From Solirubrobacteraceae bacterium (GTDB taxonomy: Bacteria > Actinomycetota > Thermoleophilia > Solirubrobacterales > Solirubrobacteraceae), in the NCBI GenBank assembly GCA_029263125.1, contig JAJCYD010000004.1, forward strand, positions 89,948 to 153,947: DNA of 64,000 nucleotides, in the 5' to 3' direction. The notes below the pieces were generated by a model. It saw only the letters and a list, made by a program, of their open reading frames with translations. It searched no databases and was not told where the DNA came from. Every line of letters begins with the position of its first letter. Position 1 is the stretch's first letter. This document shows positions 10,242-18,013 of this stretch, piece after piece. The translations under genes and the position numbers were made by a program.

Positions 10242-11524
10242 GCACCGCGACGCGATCCGCGAGCGGTCGCGCGGCGACGCTGCGGCGCGAGCTGCGCCGC
10301 GACCCCGAGCACGGCATCATCGCCGGAGTCTGCGCGGGCCTCGCCAGGCGCATGCAGGTCGATCCGCTGCTGCTGCGCATCCTCTTCGCCGCCACGACGA
10401 TCGCCAGCGGCATCGGCCTGATCGCCTACATCGTCGCGTGGATCCTGCTGCCGGCGCAGGAGCGCGGCGACGCGCAGCCGGCGCCGCCAAGCCGCGGGCA
10501 TCGCGCCACCGCCGAGGTCTCCGCGGGCGCCGGCCTGCTGCTGCTGGCCGTGCTGCTGGCCGTCCGGGCGCTCGGCCTGCCGTTCTCGGACCTGCTGATC
10601 TGGCCGCTGGTTCTCGTTGCCGCGGGCGGTGCGCTGATCTGGCACCGCTCGGCCGGCGTGGCGAGCCCCGGCGCACCGGCCGCGCCGATGCACAGGGCAT
10701 CCGCGGTGCAGGCTCGCGACGTCTCGCACGCCGGCGCGACCGCCGAGTTGCGACCCGCGGTCGTCTCGCGCATCGGCATCGGGGTGACGCTCGTGATCGC
10801 CGCGGCGATCGTGTTCCTGCAGTTCAGCGGCGCGCTCGCCGCCGCCACCGACGTCGCGCTGGCGGCGATCGTCGTCGCGATCGCCCTGGGCGTGATCTTC
10901 GCGCCGTGGTTCATGCGCATGGCGACGTCGCTGTCGATCGAGCGCGCGGAGCGCATCCGCTCTCAGGAGCGTGCCGAGTTCGCCGCCCACCTGCACGACT
11001 CGGTGCTCCAGACGCTGGCGCTCGTGCAGAAGCGCGCCGGCGATCCACGCGCCGTGGCCGCGCTCGCCCGCCGCCAGGAGCGCGAGCTGCGCACCTGGCT
11101 CTCGGGCGCGCCCGCGCGCGAGGCAGGCGAGCGCTGGCTGGCGGCGGCGCTGGAGTCCGCCGCACTGGAGATCGAGGAGGCGCACGGCGTCGTCGTCGAC
11201 GTCGTCGCCGTCGGAGATGCGCGCCTGGATCGCGACGGCGAAGCGCTCGTCAGCGCCGCGCGCGAGGCCATGCTCAACGCGGCGAAGTTCGGCGAGGGAA
11301 CGCCGATCGCGGTTTACGCGGAGGCCAGCGAGGAGCACATGCAGGTCTTCGTGCGCGACCGCGGGCCGGGGTTCGATCCGTCGGCGGTGCCCGCGGACCG
11401 CCGCGGCGTGCGCGAGTCGATCGTCGGCCGGATGAGTCGTCACGGCGGACGGGCGACGATCCACGCATCCCCCGGTGGCGGCACCGAGGTCGAGCTCGTC
11501 GTGCAGCGCGGCGGCGCGTCGTGA
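10238..11524 (+). CDS. PspC-fused sensor histidine kinase (HisKA_3 type)
   Basis: A 428-residue membrane kinase. An N-terminal PspC domain (HGIIAGVCAGLARRMQVDP, about 25-80) is fused to several membrane segments (about 95-235). It then carries the HisKA_3 dimerisation motif AAHLHDSVLQTLALVQ with the phospho-accepting His near residue 252, and a HATPase domain with N-box EAMLNAAKF and G-box DRGPGFDPS. This matches NarL/LiaS-family kinases that phosphorylate LuxR-type regulators. It overlaps both neighbours by 4 bp, and the response regulator follows directly. PspC on the kinase itself suggests direct sensing of membrane state. Confidence 0.88.
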   Translation: MSTATRSASGRAATLRRELRRDPEHGIIAGVCAGLARRMQVDPLLLRILFAATTIASGIGLIAYIVAWILLPAQERGDAQPAPPSRGHRATAEVSAGAGLLLLAVLLAVRALGLPFSDLLIWPLVLVAAGGALIWHRSAGVASPGAPAAPMHRASAVQARDVSHAGATAELRPAVVSRIGIGVTLVIAAAIVFLQFSGALAAATDVALAAIVVAIALGVIFAPWFMRMATSLSIERAERIRSQERAEFAAHLHDSVLQTLALVQKRAGDPRAVAALARRQERELRTWLSGAPAREAGERWLAAALESAALEIEEAHGVVVDVVAVGDARLDRDGEALVSAAREAMLNAAKFGEGTPIAVYAEASEEHMQVFVRDRGPGFDPSAVPADRRGVRESIVGRMSRHGGRATIHASPGGGTEVELVVQRGGAS

Positions 11525-12198
11525 GCGGCGAGGCGACGCCGCGCGTGGTGCTCGTCGACGACCACGGGCTGTTTCGAGCGGGCGTGCGCTCCGAGCTGGA
11601 GGGCCTGGTCGACGTCGTCGGCGAGGCCGACACGGTCGCCGCGGCGATCGAGACGATCCGCGCGCTAGAACCGGACGTCGTGCTGCTGGACGTCCACATG
11701 CCCGACGGCGGCGGCCTGGAGGTCATCCGCCGCGCGCCGCCTTCCGCCGGCATGCGATTCCTGGCGCTGTCGGTCTCCGACGCCTCCGAGGACGTCATCG
11801 CGGTCGTGCGCGCGGGCGCACGCGGATACGTCACGAAGTCGATCTCCGCCGCTGAGCTCGCCGACGCGGTACGCCGCGTCCACGGCGGCGACGCCGTCTT
11901 CTCTCCCCGCCTGGCCGGCTTCGTGCTGGACGCATTCGCCGGCGGGGCGCCCGCTGGTCCGGCTCCCGCCGCCGGCGCCGACGCCGAGCTCGACCAGCTC
12001 ACTCCGCGCGAGCGCGAGGTCCTGCAGCACATCGCCCGCGGCTATATGTACAAGGAGATCGCGCTGCGGCTGGGTATCTCCGCCAAGACCGTCGAGGCCC
12101 ACGTCTCGGCGGTGCTGCGCAAGCTCCAGCTCTCCAGCCGCCACGAGCTGTCGCGCTGGGCGCAGCAGCGCCGCATGCTCGATGACGACGAAGCCTGA
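11521..12198 (+). CDS. NarL/LuxR-family response regulator
   Basis: A 225-residue regulator partnered with the preceding kinase. The receiver domain (about 7-120) has the acidic pair in VVLVDDH, the phosphorylation Asp in VVLLDVHMPDGGG and the conserved Lys in GYVTKSIS. A Pro/Ala linker leads to a C-terminal LuxR helix-turn-helix (LTPREREVLQHIARG, then ISAKTVEAHVSAVLRKL). GTG 11521 overlaps the kinase stop (GTGA), so translation is coupled. The frame extends far upstream through the kinase gene, but that is a shadow. Targets probably include its own operon; this is not visible in the sequence. Confidence 0.92.
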   Translation: MSGEATPRVVLVDDHGLFRAGVRSELEGLVDVVGEADTVAAAIETIRALEPDVVLLDVHMPDGGGLEVIRRAPPSAGMRFLALSVSDASEDVIAVVRAGARGYVTKSISAAELADAVRRVHGGDAVFSPRLAGFVLDAFAGGAPAGPAPAAGADAELDQLTPREREVLQHIARGYMYKEIALRLGISAKTVEAHVSAVLRKLQLSSRHELSRWAQQRRMLDDDEA

Positions 12199-12204
12199 CG
12201 TGAC

Positions 12205-12230
12205 GACGGCGGGACCGTGGCCCCGCCGTC
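12205..12230 (+). terminator. Hairpin after the response-regulator gene
   Basis: A perfect 9-bp GC stem (12205-12213 with 12222-12230) and an 8-base loop, starting 7 bp after the regulator stop. There is no T tract behind it, so termination is plausible but would be of the T-poor type common in high-GC actinobacteria. Confidence 0.5.
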
Positions 12231-12387
12231 TGCGGGCTACGTGGCCCGCTGCCTCGGTCGACGGCGCTCGTCTTGCTGCCGGCGGCGCCTTGCGGGCGGT
12301 CTCACGCCCACTGCTCAACCTTGTCTGCAAGGGATACGCCCCGCGTCGTCCGCTGTCAACGGGGCTTAATATGCACGGCCGCCGTGA

Positions 12388-12813
12388 TCAGGCCTTGAGA
12401 TGCGGATACTCCGCCTCGACGACCGCCGAGAACTGCGCGTAGACCGGCTTGGTGATCGGGATCAGGGCCAGCGCGGCCTTGATGTCACCACCGGTCTTGA
12501 TCTTGCGCTTGGCGATCGCCAACGGGACGTTCTCCTTGCCCTGGAAGTAGCGGTTGGCGGTCTGCGAGGACATCCGCATCTGCACCTTGGACGTCCAGTC
12601 GACGTCGTCGCTCCAGGTCCAGTGCAGGCAGCCGTCCTCTCCGTCCCGGGCGGCGCGGATGTTGACGACCTGGTCGAGGTCCTCGAACTCGAAGCGCTGC
12701 GGCACGTCGGCGTCGCGCAGCTTCGGGCCCATGTCCGGATCCTCGCTCATCAGCGTGAAGACGCGGTCCATCACCTCGCGGAACTCCTTCGCGCCGGAGA
12801 ACTCGACGGCCAT
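12388..12813 (-). CDS. SCP2 sterol-binding domain protein
   Basis: A 141-residue single-domain protein of the SCP2 family, which binds lipids or acyl-CoA in a hydrophobic tunnel. The family pattern is visible in SEDPDMGPKLRDADVPQRF, an acidic mid-section, VQMRMSSQTANRYFQGK and the terminal ITKPVYAQFSAVVEAEYP. ATG 12813 overlaps the stop of the upstream phasin-like gene as TGATG, so the two are translationally coupled. The ligand is unknown; acyl-CoA or hydrophobic carrier function is inferred. Confidence 0.82.
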   Translation of the reverse strand: MAVEFSGAKEFREVMDRVFTLMSEDPDMGPKLRDADVPQRFEFEDLDQVVNIRAARDGEDGCLHWTWSDDVDWTSKVQMRMSSQTANRYFQGKENVPLAIAKRKIKTGGDIKAALALIPITKPVYAQFSAVVEAEYPHLKA

Positions 12814-13169
12814 CAGGCCCCGTCGGCCTTGGGCTTGGCCTTCGGCTTGGCCGCCGCGGACTTGCGCGGCTTGGCGGCCGGAGCGCGCTTGGCCGCCGGA
12901 CGGCGGGCCGCGGGCTTGGGCTTCTCCTTCGCCGCGGCCTCGAGCGCGTCGATGCGGGCTCCGAGCGCGGTGATGTCGGCGCGTAGCGCCTTGACCTCCT
13001 CGGCGGACGCGGGCCGCAGATCGTCGACCGCTCCGCGCAGGCGCCCGGCGGTGCTCCCGAGCTCGTCGATCAGCTCGGAGATCCGCTCGCGGGGAATCTG
13101 GGTCTGGAACGCCTGGTCGACGGCGTTGCGCACGGCGTCGGCTCGTGATGTGGACTTCTTCTTTGCCAT
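12813..13169 (-). CDS. Phasin-like coiled-coil protein with Lys/Ala/Pro tail
   Basis: A 118-residue basic protein. Residues about 10-80 are predicted helical/coiled coil (VDQAFQTQIPRERISELIDE; RADITALGARIDALEA). Residues 80-118 are a histone-H1-like tail of repeated KPAA/AAKP units. This layout is seen in PhaF/PhaI-type polyhydroxyalkanoate granule proteins, where the tail contacts DNA and the helix binds the granule, and in other nucleoid-associated proteins. ATG 13169 gives MAKKKSTS; the upstream open frame to 13844 is antisense to the phosphorylase and rejected. It is coupled to the SCP2 gene. Confidence 0.7.
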   Translation of the reverse strand: MAKKKSTSRADAVRNAVDQAFQTQIPRERISELIDELGSTAGRLRGAVDDLRPASAEEVKALRADITALGARIDALEAAAKEKPKPAARRPAAKRAPAAKPRKSAAAKPKAKPKADGA

Positions 13170-13220
13170 GGCTCGATGATAGGCGCGTCGCCGCGCGTAT
13201 GACGGGCGCCACCACGCCAG

Positions 13221-13922
13221 ATGCCCATCCACATCCACCCCACCGCAACCATCGCGCCGCGCGCCCTGCTGCCCGGAGACCCTGGACGCGCGCTGGCGCT
13301 CGCCCAGCTGCTGACCTCCGAGCCCAAGATGTTCAACCACAACCGCGGCCTGTGGGGCTACACGGGAACGGCCGCCGATGGCGAGGCGCTCACGATCCAG
13401 AGCACCGGCATGGGCGGCCCGAGCGCAGCGATCGTGCTCGAGGAGCTGTGTGACCTCGGTCTGCGTCACGCCATCCGCGTGGGCACGTGTGGTGCGCTGC
13501 ATCCGGAGCTCGCGCTCGGCGACCTCGTGATCGCCGACGTCGCGCTGGCCTGCGACGGCACCAGCCGCGCGCTGGGCGCCGGCGATCGCCTCGTGGTCGA
13601 CGCCGCGCTCGTCGACGCACTGCGCGCGGCCGCGGGCGACCACGCCGCGCGCGTGGGCACGATCGTCTCCAGCGACCTGTTCTACGACGCGCGTCCCGCG
13701 GGCACGCGGGCGACCGAGCGCGCGAGCGCGCTGGCGATCGAGATGGAGGCGGCGGCGCTGCTGCGCGTCGGCGAGCTGCGCGGCGTCGCGGTCGCCTGCC
13801 TGCTGGCCGTCAGCGACGTCTTCGACGAGGAGGGCGCGCGTCATCGCCTCGACGGCGACGGTCTCGTGCGAGCCGCCGAGCGGCTGGGCGAGGTCGCGGC
13901 CGCGGCGCTGCTCAGCCGCTGA
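13221..13922 (+). CDS. Nucleoside phosphorylase (DeoD/Udp family)
   Basis: A 233-residue phosphorylase that cleaves a nucleoside with phosphate to base and ribose-1-phosphate. Family landmarks are the N-terminal LLPGDPGRA phosphate loop, STGMGGPSAAIVLEEL, IRVGTCGAL, and AIEMEAAALLRV with the Glu that contacts the ribose. Purine (DeoD) versus uridine (Udp) specificity cannot be decided by eye. ATG 13221 is 51 bp divergent from the phasin-like gene. The 3' end overlaps the convergent coiled-coil gene by 11 bp. Confidence 0.88.
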   Translation: MPIHIHPTATIAPRALLPGDPGRALALAQLLTSEPKMFNHNRGLWGYTGTAADGEALTIQSTGMGGPSAAIVLEELCDLGLRHAIRVGTCGALHPELALGDLVIADVALACDGTSRALGAGDRLVVDAALVDALRAAAGDHAARVGTIVSSDLFYDARPAGTRATERASALAIEMEAAALLRVGELRGVAVACLLAVSDVFDEEGARHRLDGDGLVRAAERLGEVAAAALLSR

Positions 13923-14358
13923 CCTTCATGCGCTCCTGGTGGTCTGGCACCTGCTCGTTGCCGTCGGGCATCGCCCTGCGCAGCGCCGTCAGCTCGTGCG
14001 TGATCGCGGCGAGCTGGCCCTCGATCGCCTCCAGGCGCCGGTCGATGCCCGAGCTCTCCGCAACGGCCGGAAGGCGCTCGTCGAGGCGATCGATGCCATC
14101 CTCGATGCCCTCCAGGCGCTGAGACACCGAACGCACGCGGCGCGTGAGCCGCTCGATGTCGGCCGCCGTGGGGAGATTCAGCGCGTCGAAGGCCGCCTCC
14201 TGAGCGGCGGTGGCCTTCTCGCGCGCTTCGGACGCCCGCGCGATGGCGCCGCTCACGATGGGGTTTGCGAGCAGATCCTCGGCCAGCCTGCCGAGGGTGT
14301 CCTCGCTCTGCTTGGCAAGCCGCTCGCGCAGCCCTTCGGACTCGGTCTCGTCGCTCAT
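13912..14358 (-). CDS. Coiled-coil protein, unknown function
   Basis: A 148-residue hydrophilic helical protein. An N-terminal acidic segment (SDETESEGLRERLAKQSEDT) and ALDALNLPTAADIERL-like middle precede a long heptad-rich region (LTRRVRSVSQRLEGIEDG, then AIEGQLAAITHELTALRRAM). The NLPTAADIERL phrase followed by coiled coil is reminiscent of phasin/PhaE-type granule proteins, but no firm family call is possible. ATG 14358 is preferred; the frame continues far upstream only as antisense of the hydrolase gene. It overlaps the phosphorylase gene at its 3' end. Confidence 0.65.
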   Translation of the reverse strand: MSDETESEGLRERLAKQSEDTLGRLAEDLLANPIVSGAIARASEAREKATAAQEAAFDALNLPTAADIERLTRRVRSVSQRLEGIEDGIDRLDERLPAVAESSGIDRRLEAIEGQLAAITHELTALRRAMPDGNEQVPDHQERMKVSG

Positions 14359-14619
14359 CGGGCTGCGATCCTCCAGCCGGTAGGGGGCCAATCGGAGGCT
14401 AGCGCAGAGCACCACGCGCGAAGGCGCCGCGATCGGCATGATGGAGCGCCGCGCGAGCGGCCCGGCGCGCTTCCGTCCACACGACACTGTGGAATGTCGC
14501 TTCGCAAGCGGTCGTGCAACCGGGGCTTCGCAGTTTTGGCGATTTCCCGATAGGCTGCCGCCCACGCGCATCGGGAGTCGCGTACTTGGAACACCTCCAG
14601 GGGGGAGATGCAGGAACAC

Positions 14620-17091
14620 ATGCACCGCAAGCGTAGGCTGCTTATCGCTCTGGTCGCAACCGGCGGGATGTTCGCTGGTCTGGGATCGATCGCCACGACC
14701 GCGAACGCCACACCGCGGACGTTCGTCGTCACCGTCGTCGGCAATCTCAAGAAGACCATCACCGTCGACGTCGGCGCCAACGTGCCGCTCGACCAGATCA
14801 AGCTGCCGTCGATCCTCGGCTTGCCCGTCCTTGACATCAAGGAGATCACGCAGGGTCTGGTGCAGGCATTGCCCGCGCCCTTGGCACCCGCCGAGGCGCC
14901 GAAATCCGAGGCGCCGAAAGCCTCGGAGGCGATCGACGACGAACTGCTGCCGAGCGCCAACGAGGAGCAGGACCAGGCGACGACCGGCAAGAAGAAGCGC
15001 ACGCCGCGTTCGGGCGAGCGCGCCCTGGACTCCGCTGGCAACGTCATCGACGAGGCGATCACGAAGGTCGAGCGGGCACGGCCCAAGAAGACCGACCTGC
15101 GCTTCGGCAACGGGATCCCGACCGCACAGAACCCGACGTTCTCCCTCGCGATGCCGGGCCCGGTCGCGGTCGGCGTTCCGAGCTTCTTCATCGACAAGTT
15201 CAGCATCCCCGTCTTCCTCCTCCCGATCTACCAGGCCGCCGGCATCCAGTACGGCGTGCCGTGGGAGATCCTCGCCGCGATCAACGAGATCGAGACGAAC
15301 TACGGCCGCAACCTCAACGTCTCCAGCGCGGGCGCCAAGGGCTGGATGCAGTTCATCGATTCCAGCTGGAAGGCCTACGGGGTCGACGCCAACGGCGACG
15401 GCGAGAAGGACCCGTACAACCCCGTCGACGCCATCTTTGCCGCAGCGCGCTACCTCAAGGCCGCAGGGGCCGAACAGGATCTGCGCAAGGCGATCTTCGC
15501 CTACAACCACGCCGACTGGTACGTCAACTCCGTCCTCATGCGCGCACGCTTCATCGGCGGCATGCCCGCCGACTTGGTCGGCTCGCTGAGCGGCCTGACG
15601 CAGGGTCGCTTCCCGGTGTACGCCGAGGCGAAGTACGCCGACGACATCTCCGAGCGCGAGGCCAGCCGCCGGGTCGCACGCGGCGAGAACGCCGCGCGGC
15701 CGATCGAGGGCAAGGCGTCGCGCCGCGGAATCAACATCTACGCGAAGGCCGGAGCCCCCGTCGTCGCCGTCCAGGACGGGAAGATCGTCAAGGTCGGCAA
15801 CAGCAAGCGCCTTGGCAACTTCGTGACGATGAAGGACGTCTACGGCAACTCGTACACCTACGCCGGCCTGAAGAAGGTCGCCACGAAGGTCGCGGTGCCC
15901 AAGCAGCGCAAGCAGAGCAAGCAGTCGATCGCCAAGGAGCTCAAGCTCCCGGCCGACGAGAAGCCCAAGGCCGCCGCGAGCGCCGGCAGCAACTCCGACA
16001 GCGCAGCCAAGAAGGTCGGTGACGTCGTCAAGAAGACGACCGATGCCGCCGCCAAGGCCACCGACGAGGCGGCCGCGGTCACCAAGGAGCGGCTGTTCGC
16101 CAACCCGACGCGCCCGAAGGCCCTTCAGGCCGGCGGCAAGGCGCAGCTGCTGGAGAGCGGGTCCTCGCTGGCGGAGGGCGCGACGGTCAAGAGCTACTTC
16201 TCCGGACCGATCGGGCTCAAGAGCAAGGACGTCGTCCTCAAGAGCCTCGTCCCCGGGCGCCGCGTCATCGCAGGGACGATCCTCGGTCGCATCGGCACGA
16301 CGTCTGAGCGGATGGCGCCGCACGTGCTGTTCGAGATCCGGCCGGCAGGTCGCGGCGCTCCGCGCATCGATCCGAAGCCGATCCTCGACGGCTGGAAGGT
16401 CCTCGAGGCCACGGCGATCTACCGCGCGCAGGGCAGGAACCCGTTCTTCGGAAACGACGCCCAGCAGGCGACGATCGGGCAGATCCTGCTGATGAGCAAG
16501 GAGACGCTCGCCAAGCGCGTGCTGGCCAACCCGCGGATCGAGGTCTACTCGTGCGGTCGCCAGGACATCCTGGGCGGCATCACCGATCGCCGCGTGCTCG
16601 CCTCACTGGAGTTCCTGGCCGCCAGCGGACTGAAGCCCACCGTCACGTCGCTGCGTTGCGGCCACGGCTTCTACACCTCGGGCGGTCGCGTCTCGGCGCA
16701 CTCCTCGGGCAACGCCGTCGACATCGCGAAGATCAACGGGATCCCGATCCTGGGCAACCAGGGAGCCGGCTCGATCACCGACATCGCGGTTCGCAGGCTG
16801 CTCACGCTGCAGGGCACGATGAAGCCCGCGCAGATCATCACCCTGATGAAGTACGAGGGCACCGACAACACCCTCGCGATGGGCGATCACGCCGACCACA
16901 TCCATCTCGGGTTCCGGCCTGAGTTCGACGCCAACGGCAAGCTCGCGGAGTCGATCCTCAAGCCGTCGCAGTGGGTCAAGCTCATCGACCGTCTCGGCCA
17001 GATCGACAACCCGACGGTGGCGGTCGCACCGTCGAAGTACGCGATCAAGGCAGCCACCAGCCGTGCCAGCAAGGCCCACGTAGCCGAGTAG
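14620..17091 (+). CDS. Secreted three-module peptidoglycan hydrolase (transglycosylase, M23-like, M15-like)
   Basis: An 823-residue exported wall enzyme. Signal peptide at 1-32. A lytic transglycosylase domain near 200-330 has catalytic Glu in AAINEIETNYGRN and GAKGWMQFIDSSW. An M23/LytM-like fold is split by a Lys/Ala-rich insertion (halves near 370-430 and 530-600); its metal motifs are lost (RRGINIYA in place of HxGxD, APHVLFEI in place of PHLHFE). The C-terminal M15-type D,D-peptidase (about 640-770) keeps SAHSSGNAVDIA and DHADHIHLGF. ATG 14620 is preferred over ATG 14608 because the GGGGGGAG site abuts the latter. A hairpin (14545-14551 with 14570-14576) lies in the leader. A strong terminator follows. 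Confidence 0.88.
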   Translation: MHRKRRLLIALVATGGMFAGLGSIATTANATPRTFVVTVVGNLKKTITVDVGANVPLDQIKLPSILGLPVLDIKEITQGLVQALPAPLAPAEAPKSEAPKASEAIDDELLPSANEEQDQATTGKKKRTPRSGERALDSAGNVIDEAITKVERARPKKTDLRFGNGIPTAQNPTFSLAMPGPVAVGVPSFFIDKFSIPVFLLPIYQAAGIQYGVPWEILAAINEIETNYGRNLNVSSAGAKGWMQFIDSSWKAYGVDANGDGEKDPYNPVDAIFAAARYLKAAGAEQDLRKAIFAYNHADWYVNSVLMRARFIGGMPADLVGSLSGLTQGRFPVYAEAKYADDISEREASRRVARGENAARPIEGKASRRGINIYAKAGAPVVAVQDGKIVKVGNSKRLGNFVTMKDVYGNSYTYAGLKKVATKVAVPKQRKQSKQSIAKELKLPADEKPKAAASAGSNSDSAAKKVGDVVKKTTDAAAKATDEAAAVTKERLFANPTRPKALQAGGKAQLLESGSSLAEGATVKSYFSGPIGLKSKDVVLKSLVPGRRVIAGTILGRIGTTSERMAPHVLFEIRPAGRGAPRIDPKPILDGWKVLEATAIYRAQGRNPFFGNDAQQATIGQILLMSKETLAKRVLANPRIEVYSCGRQDILGGITDRRVLASLEFLAASGLKPTVTSLRCGHGFYTSGGRVSAHSSGNAVDIAKINGIPILGNQGAGSITDIAVRRLLTLQGTMKPAQIITLMKYEGTDNTLAMGDHADHIHLGFRPEFDANGKLAESILKPSQWVKLIDRLGQIDNPTVAVAPSKYAIKAATSRASKAHVAE

Positions 17092-17133
17092 GACACACAT
17101 CGACCGGCAATCCCGGTCGGAGGCAGGATCGAG

Positions 17134-17170
17134 ACCGCCGTGACGCCATCGTCACGGCGGTTTCGCTTTG
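17134..17170 (+). terminator. Strong Rho-independent terminator after the wall-hydrolase gene
   Basis: A perfect 12-bp stem (17134-17145 with 17150-17161) and a 4-base loop, followed by TTTCGCTTT, 42 bp after the hydrolase stop. It is the clearest intrinsic terminator in the window. It also covers the first possible start codon of the next gene (GTG 17140), which argues for a later start there. Confidence 0.9.
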
Positions 17171-18006
17171 TGCAGGTCGAGTATCCGTGGGCGCTGGGAC
17201 CGCAGCCGGGCCGCTACGCGATGCGCGAGCACGTCGGCGAGGGCGTGCGCCACGTCCTCGTGCTGGACACCCTGGGCGCCGCGCAGCGCCGCCGGCTCGT
17301 GCGCCGAGCCCGCGCACGTCGGGCCCCATCCCATCCGGCTCCGGTGCCGGTGGTCACGTCCCGCGCGACCCTGATCGACACCACGGCGTTGTGCGACCCG
17401 CACGCCGCGGAGCAGTGGCTGCGCCAGGCCGACCTCCAGGCGGTCGCCGCCGAGGCGCTGGCACGGCTCAACCGCGTGCTGCACGCGCATCGGGTCGCGT
17501 CGGCCGACGCGTTTGTCCGAGAGGTCTCGGCGCGACAGGCGCTCGTCGTGCGCGTCGGCTATGGCGACGGCGAGCAGGTCGCCGACGGCCGCTGGGACCG
17601 CGCGATCGCACTCGCCCCGCCGACCGGCGATCGCCACCGGCGGCCCACCGCGCTGCGCGATCAGGAACGTCTCGCCGCGCTGCTGACCGGCCGCGACGCG
17701 GTGCTGGCGTGCGAGGAGCTGACCCTGCGTGCCCGCGCCGACCTCGATGCCGAGCGCTGGCGCGAGGCGGCACTTCAGCTCGACGTGGCGCTCGGCGCGG
17801 CGCTCACCGAGCTCGAACCGTGGCGCCGGCAGGCGCGGCTCGACGAGCGCCTCGACGAGCTCGGACAGCTCCGCGAGAGCGCCGGCGCCGCGGCGCGGGC
17901 CGCGCAGCAGGGCGGCCTCCAGGACGCGCAGATCGCCGCCGTGCGCCACGCGCTCGGCCGCCTGGAGGCCGCCCTGCGTGCGCGCACCGCCGGCGGGATC
18001 GGATGA
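17170..18006 (+). CDS. Conserved-looking protein of unknown function
   Basis: A 278-residue soluble, Ala/Arg/Leu-rich protein; I do not recognise a family. It opens QVEYPWALGPQPGRYAMREH, has a short LVLDTLGA strand-like segment, and ends in long amphipathic helices (ERLDELGQLRESAGAAAR). Coding potential is supported by strong G/C third positions and length. The frame opens at GTG 17140, but that codon sits inside a terminator stem, so GTG 17170 is preferred. It is convergent with the fatty-acid oxidation gene 7 bp downstream. Confidence 0.62.
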   Translation: MQVEYPWALGPQPGRYAMREHVGEGVRHVLVLDTLGAAQRRRLVRRARARRAPSHPAPVPVVTSRATLIDTTALCDPHAAEQWLRQADLQAVAAEALARLNRVLHAHRVASADAFVREVSARQALVVRVGYGDGEQVADGRWDRAIALAPPTGDRHRRPTALRDQERLAALLTGRDAVLACEELTLRARADLDAERWREAALQLDVALGAALTELEPWRRQARLDERLDELGQLRESAGAAARAAQQGGLQDAQIAAVRHALGRLEAALRARTAGGIG

Positions 18007-18013
18007 TCGTCGG

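Noticed and set aside
14480..14607. Leader of the wall hydrolase considered as a c-di-AMP riboswitch
   Set aside because: Such switches control wall hydrolases in actinobacteria, but the conserved blocks are not found; only a simple hairpin is present.
14359..16323. Upstream extension of the minus-strand coiled-coil frame (803 residues in total)
   Set aside because: The extension lies antisense to the wall hydrolase; only 13912-14358 has its own coding character.
17140..17169. GTG 17140 as start of the unknown gene
   Set aside because: It lies inside the 12-bp terminator stem 17134-17161, so GTG 17170 is more credible.
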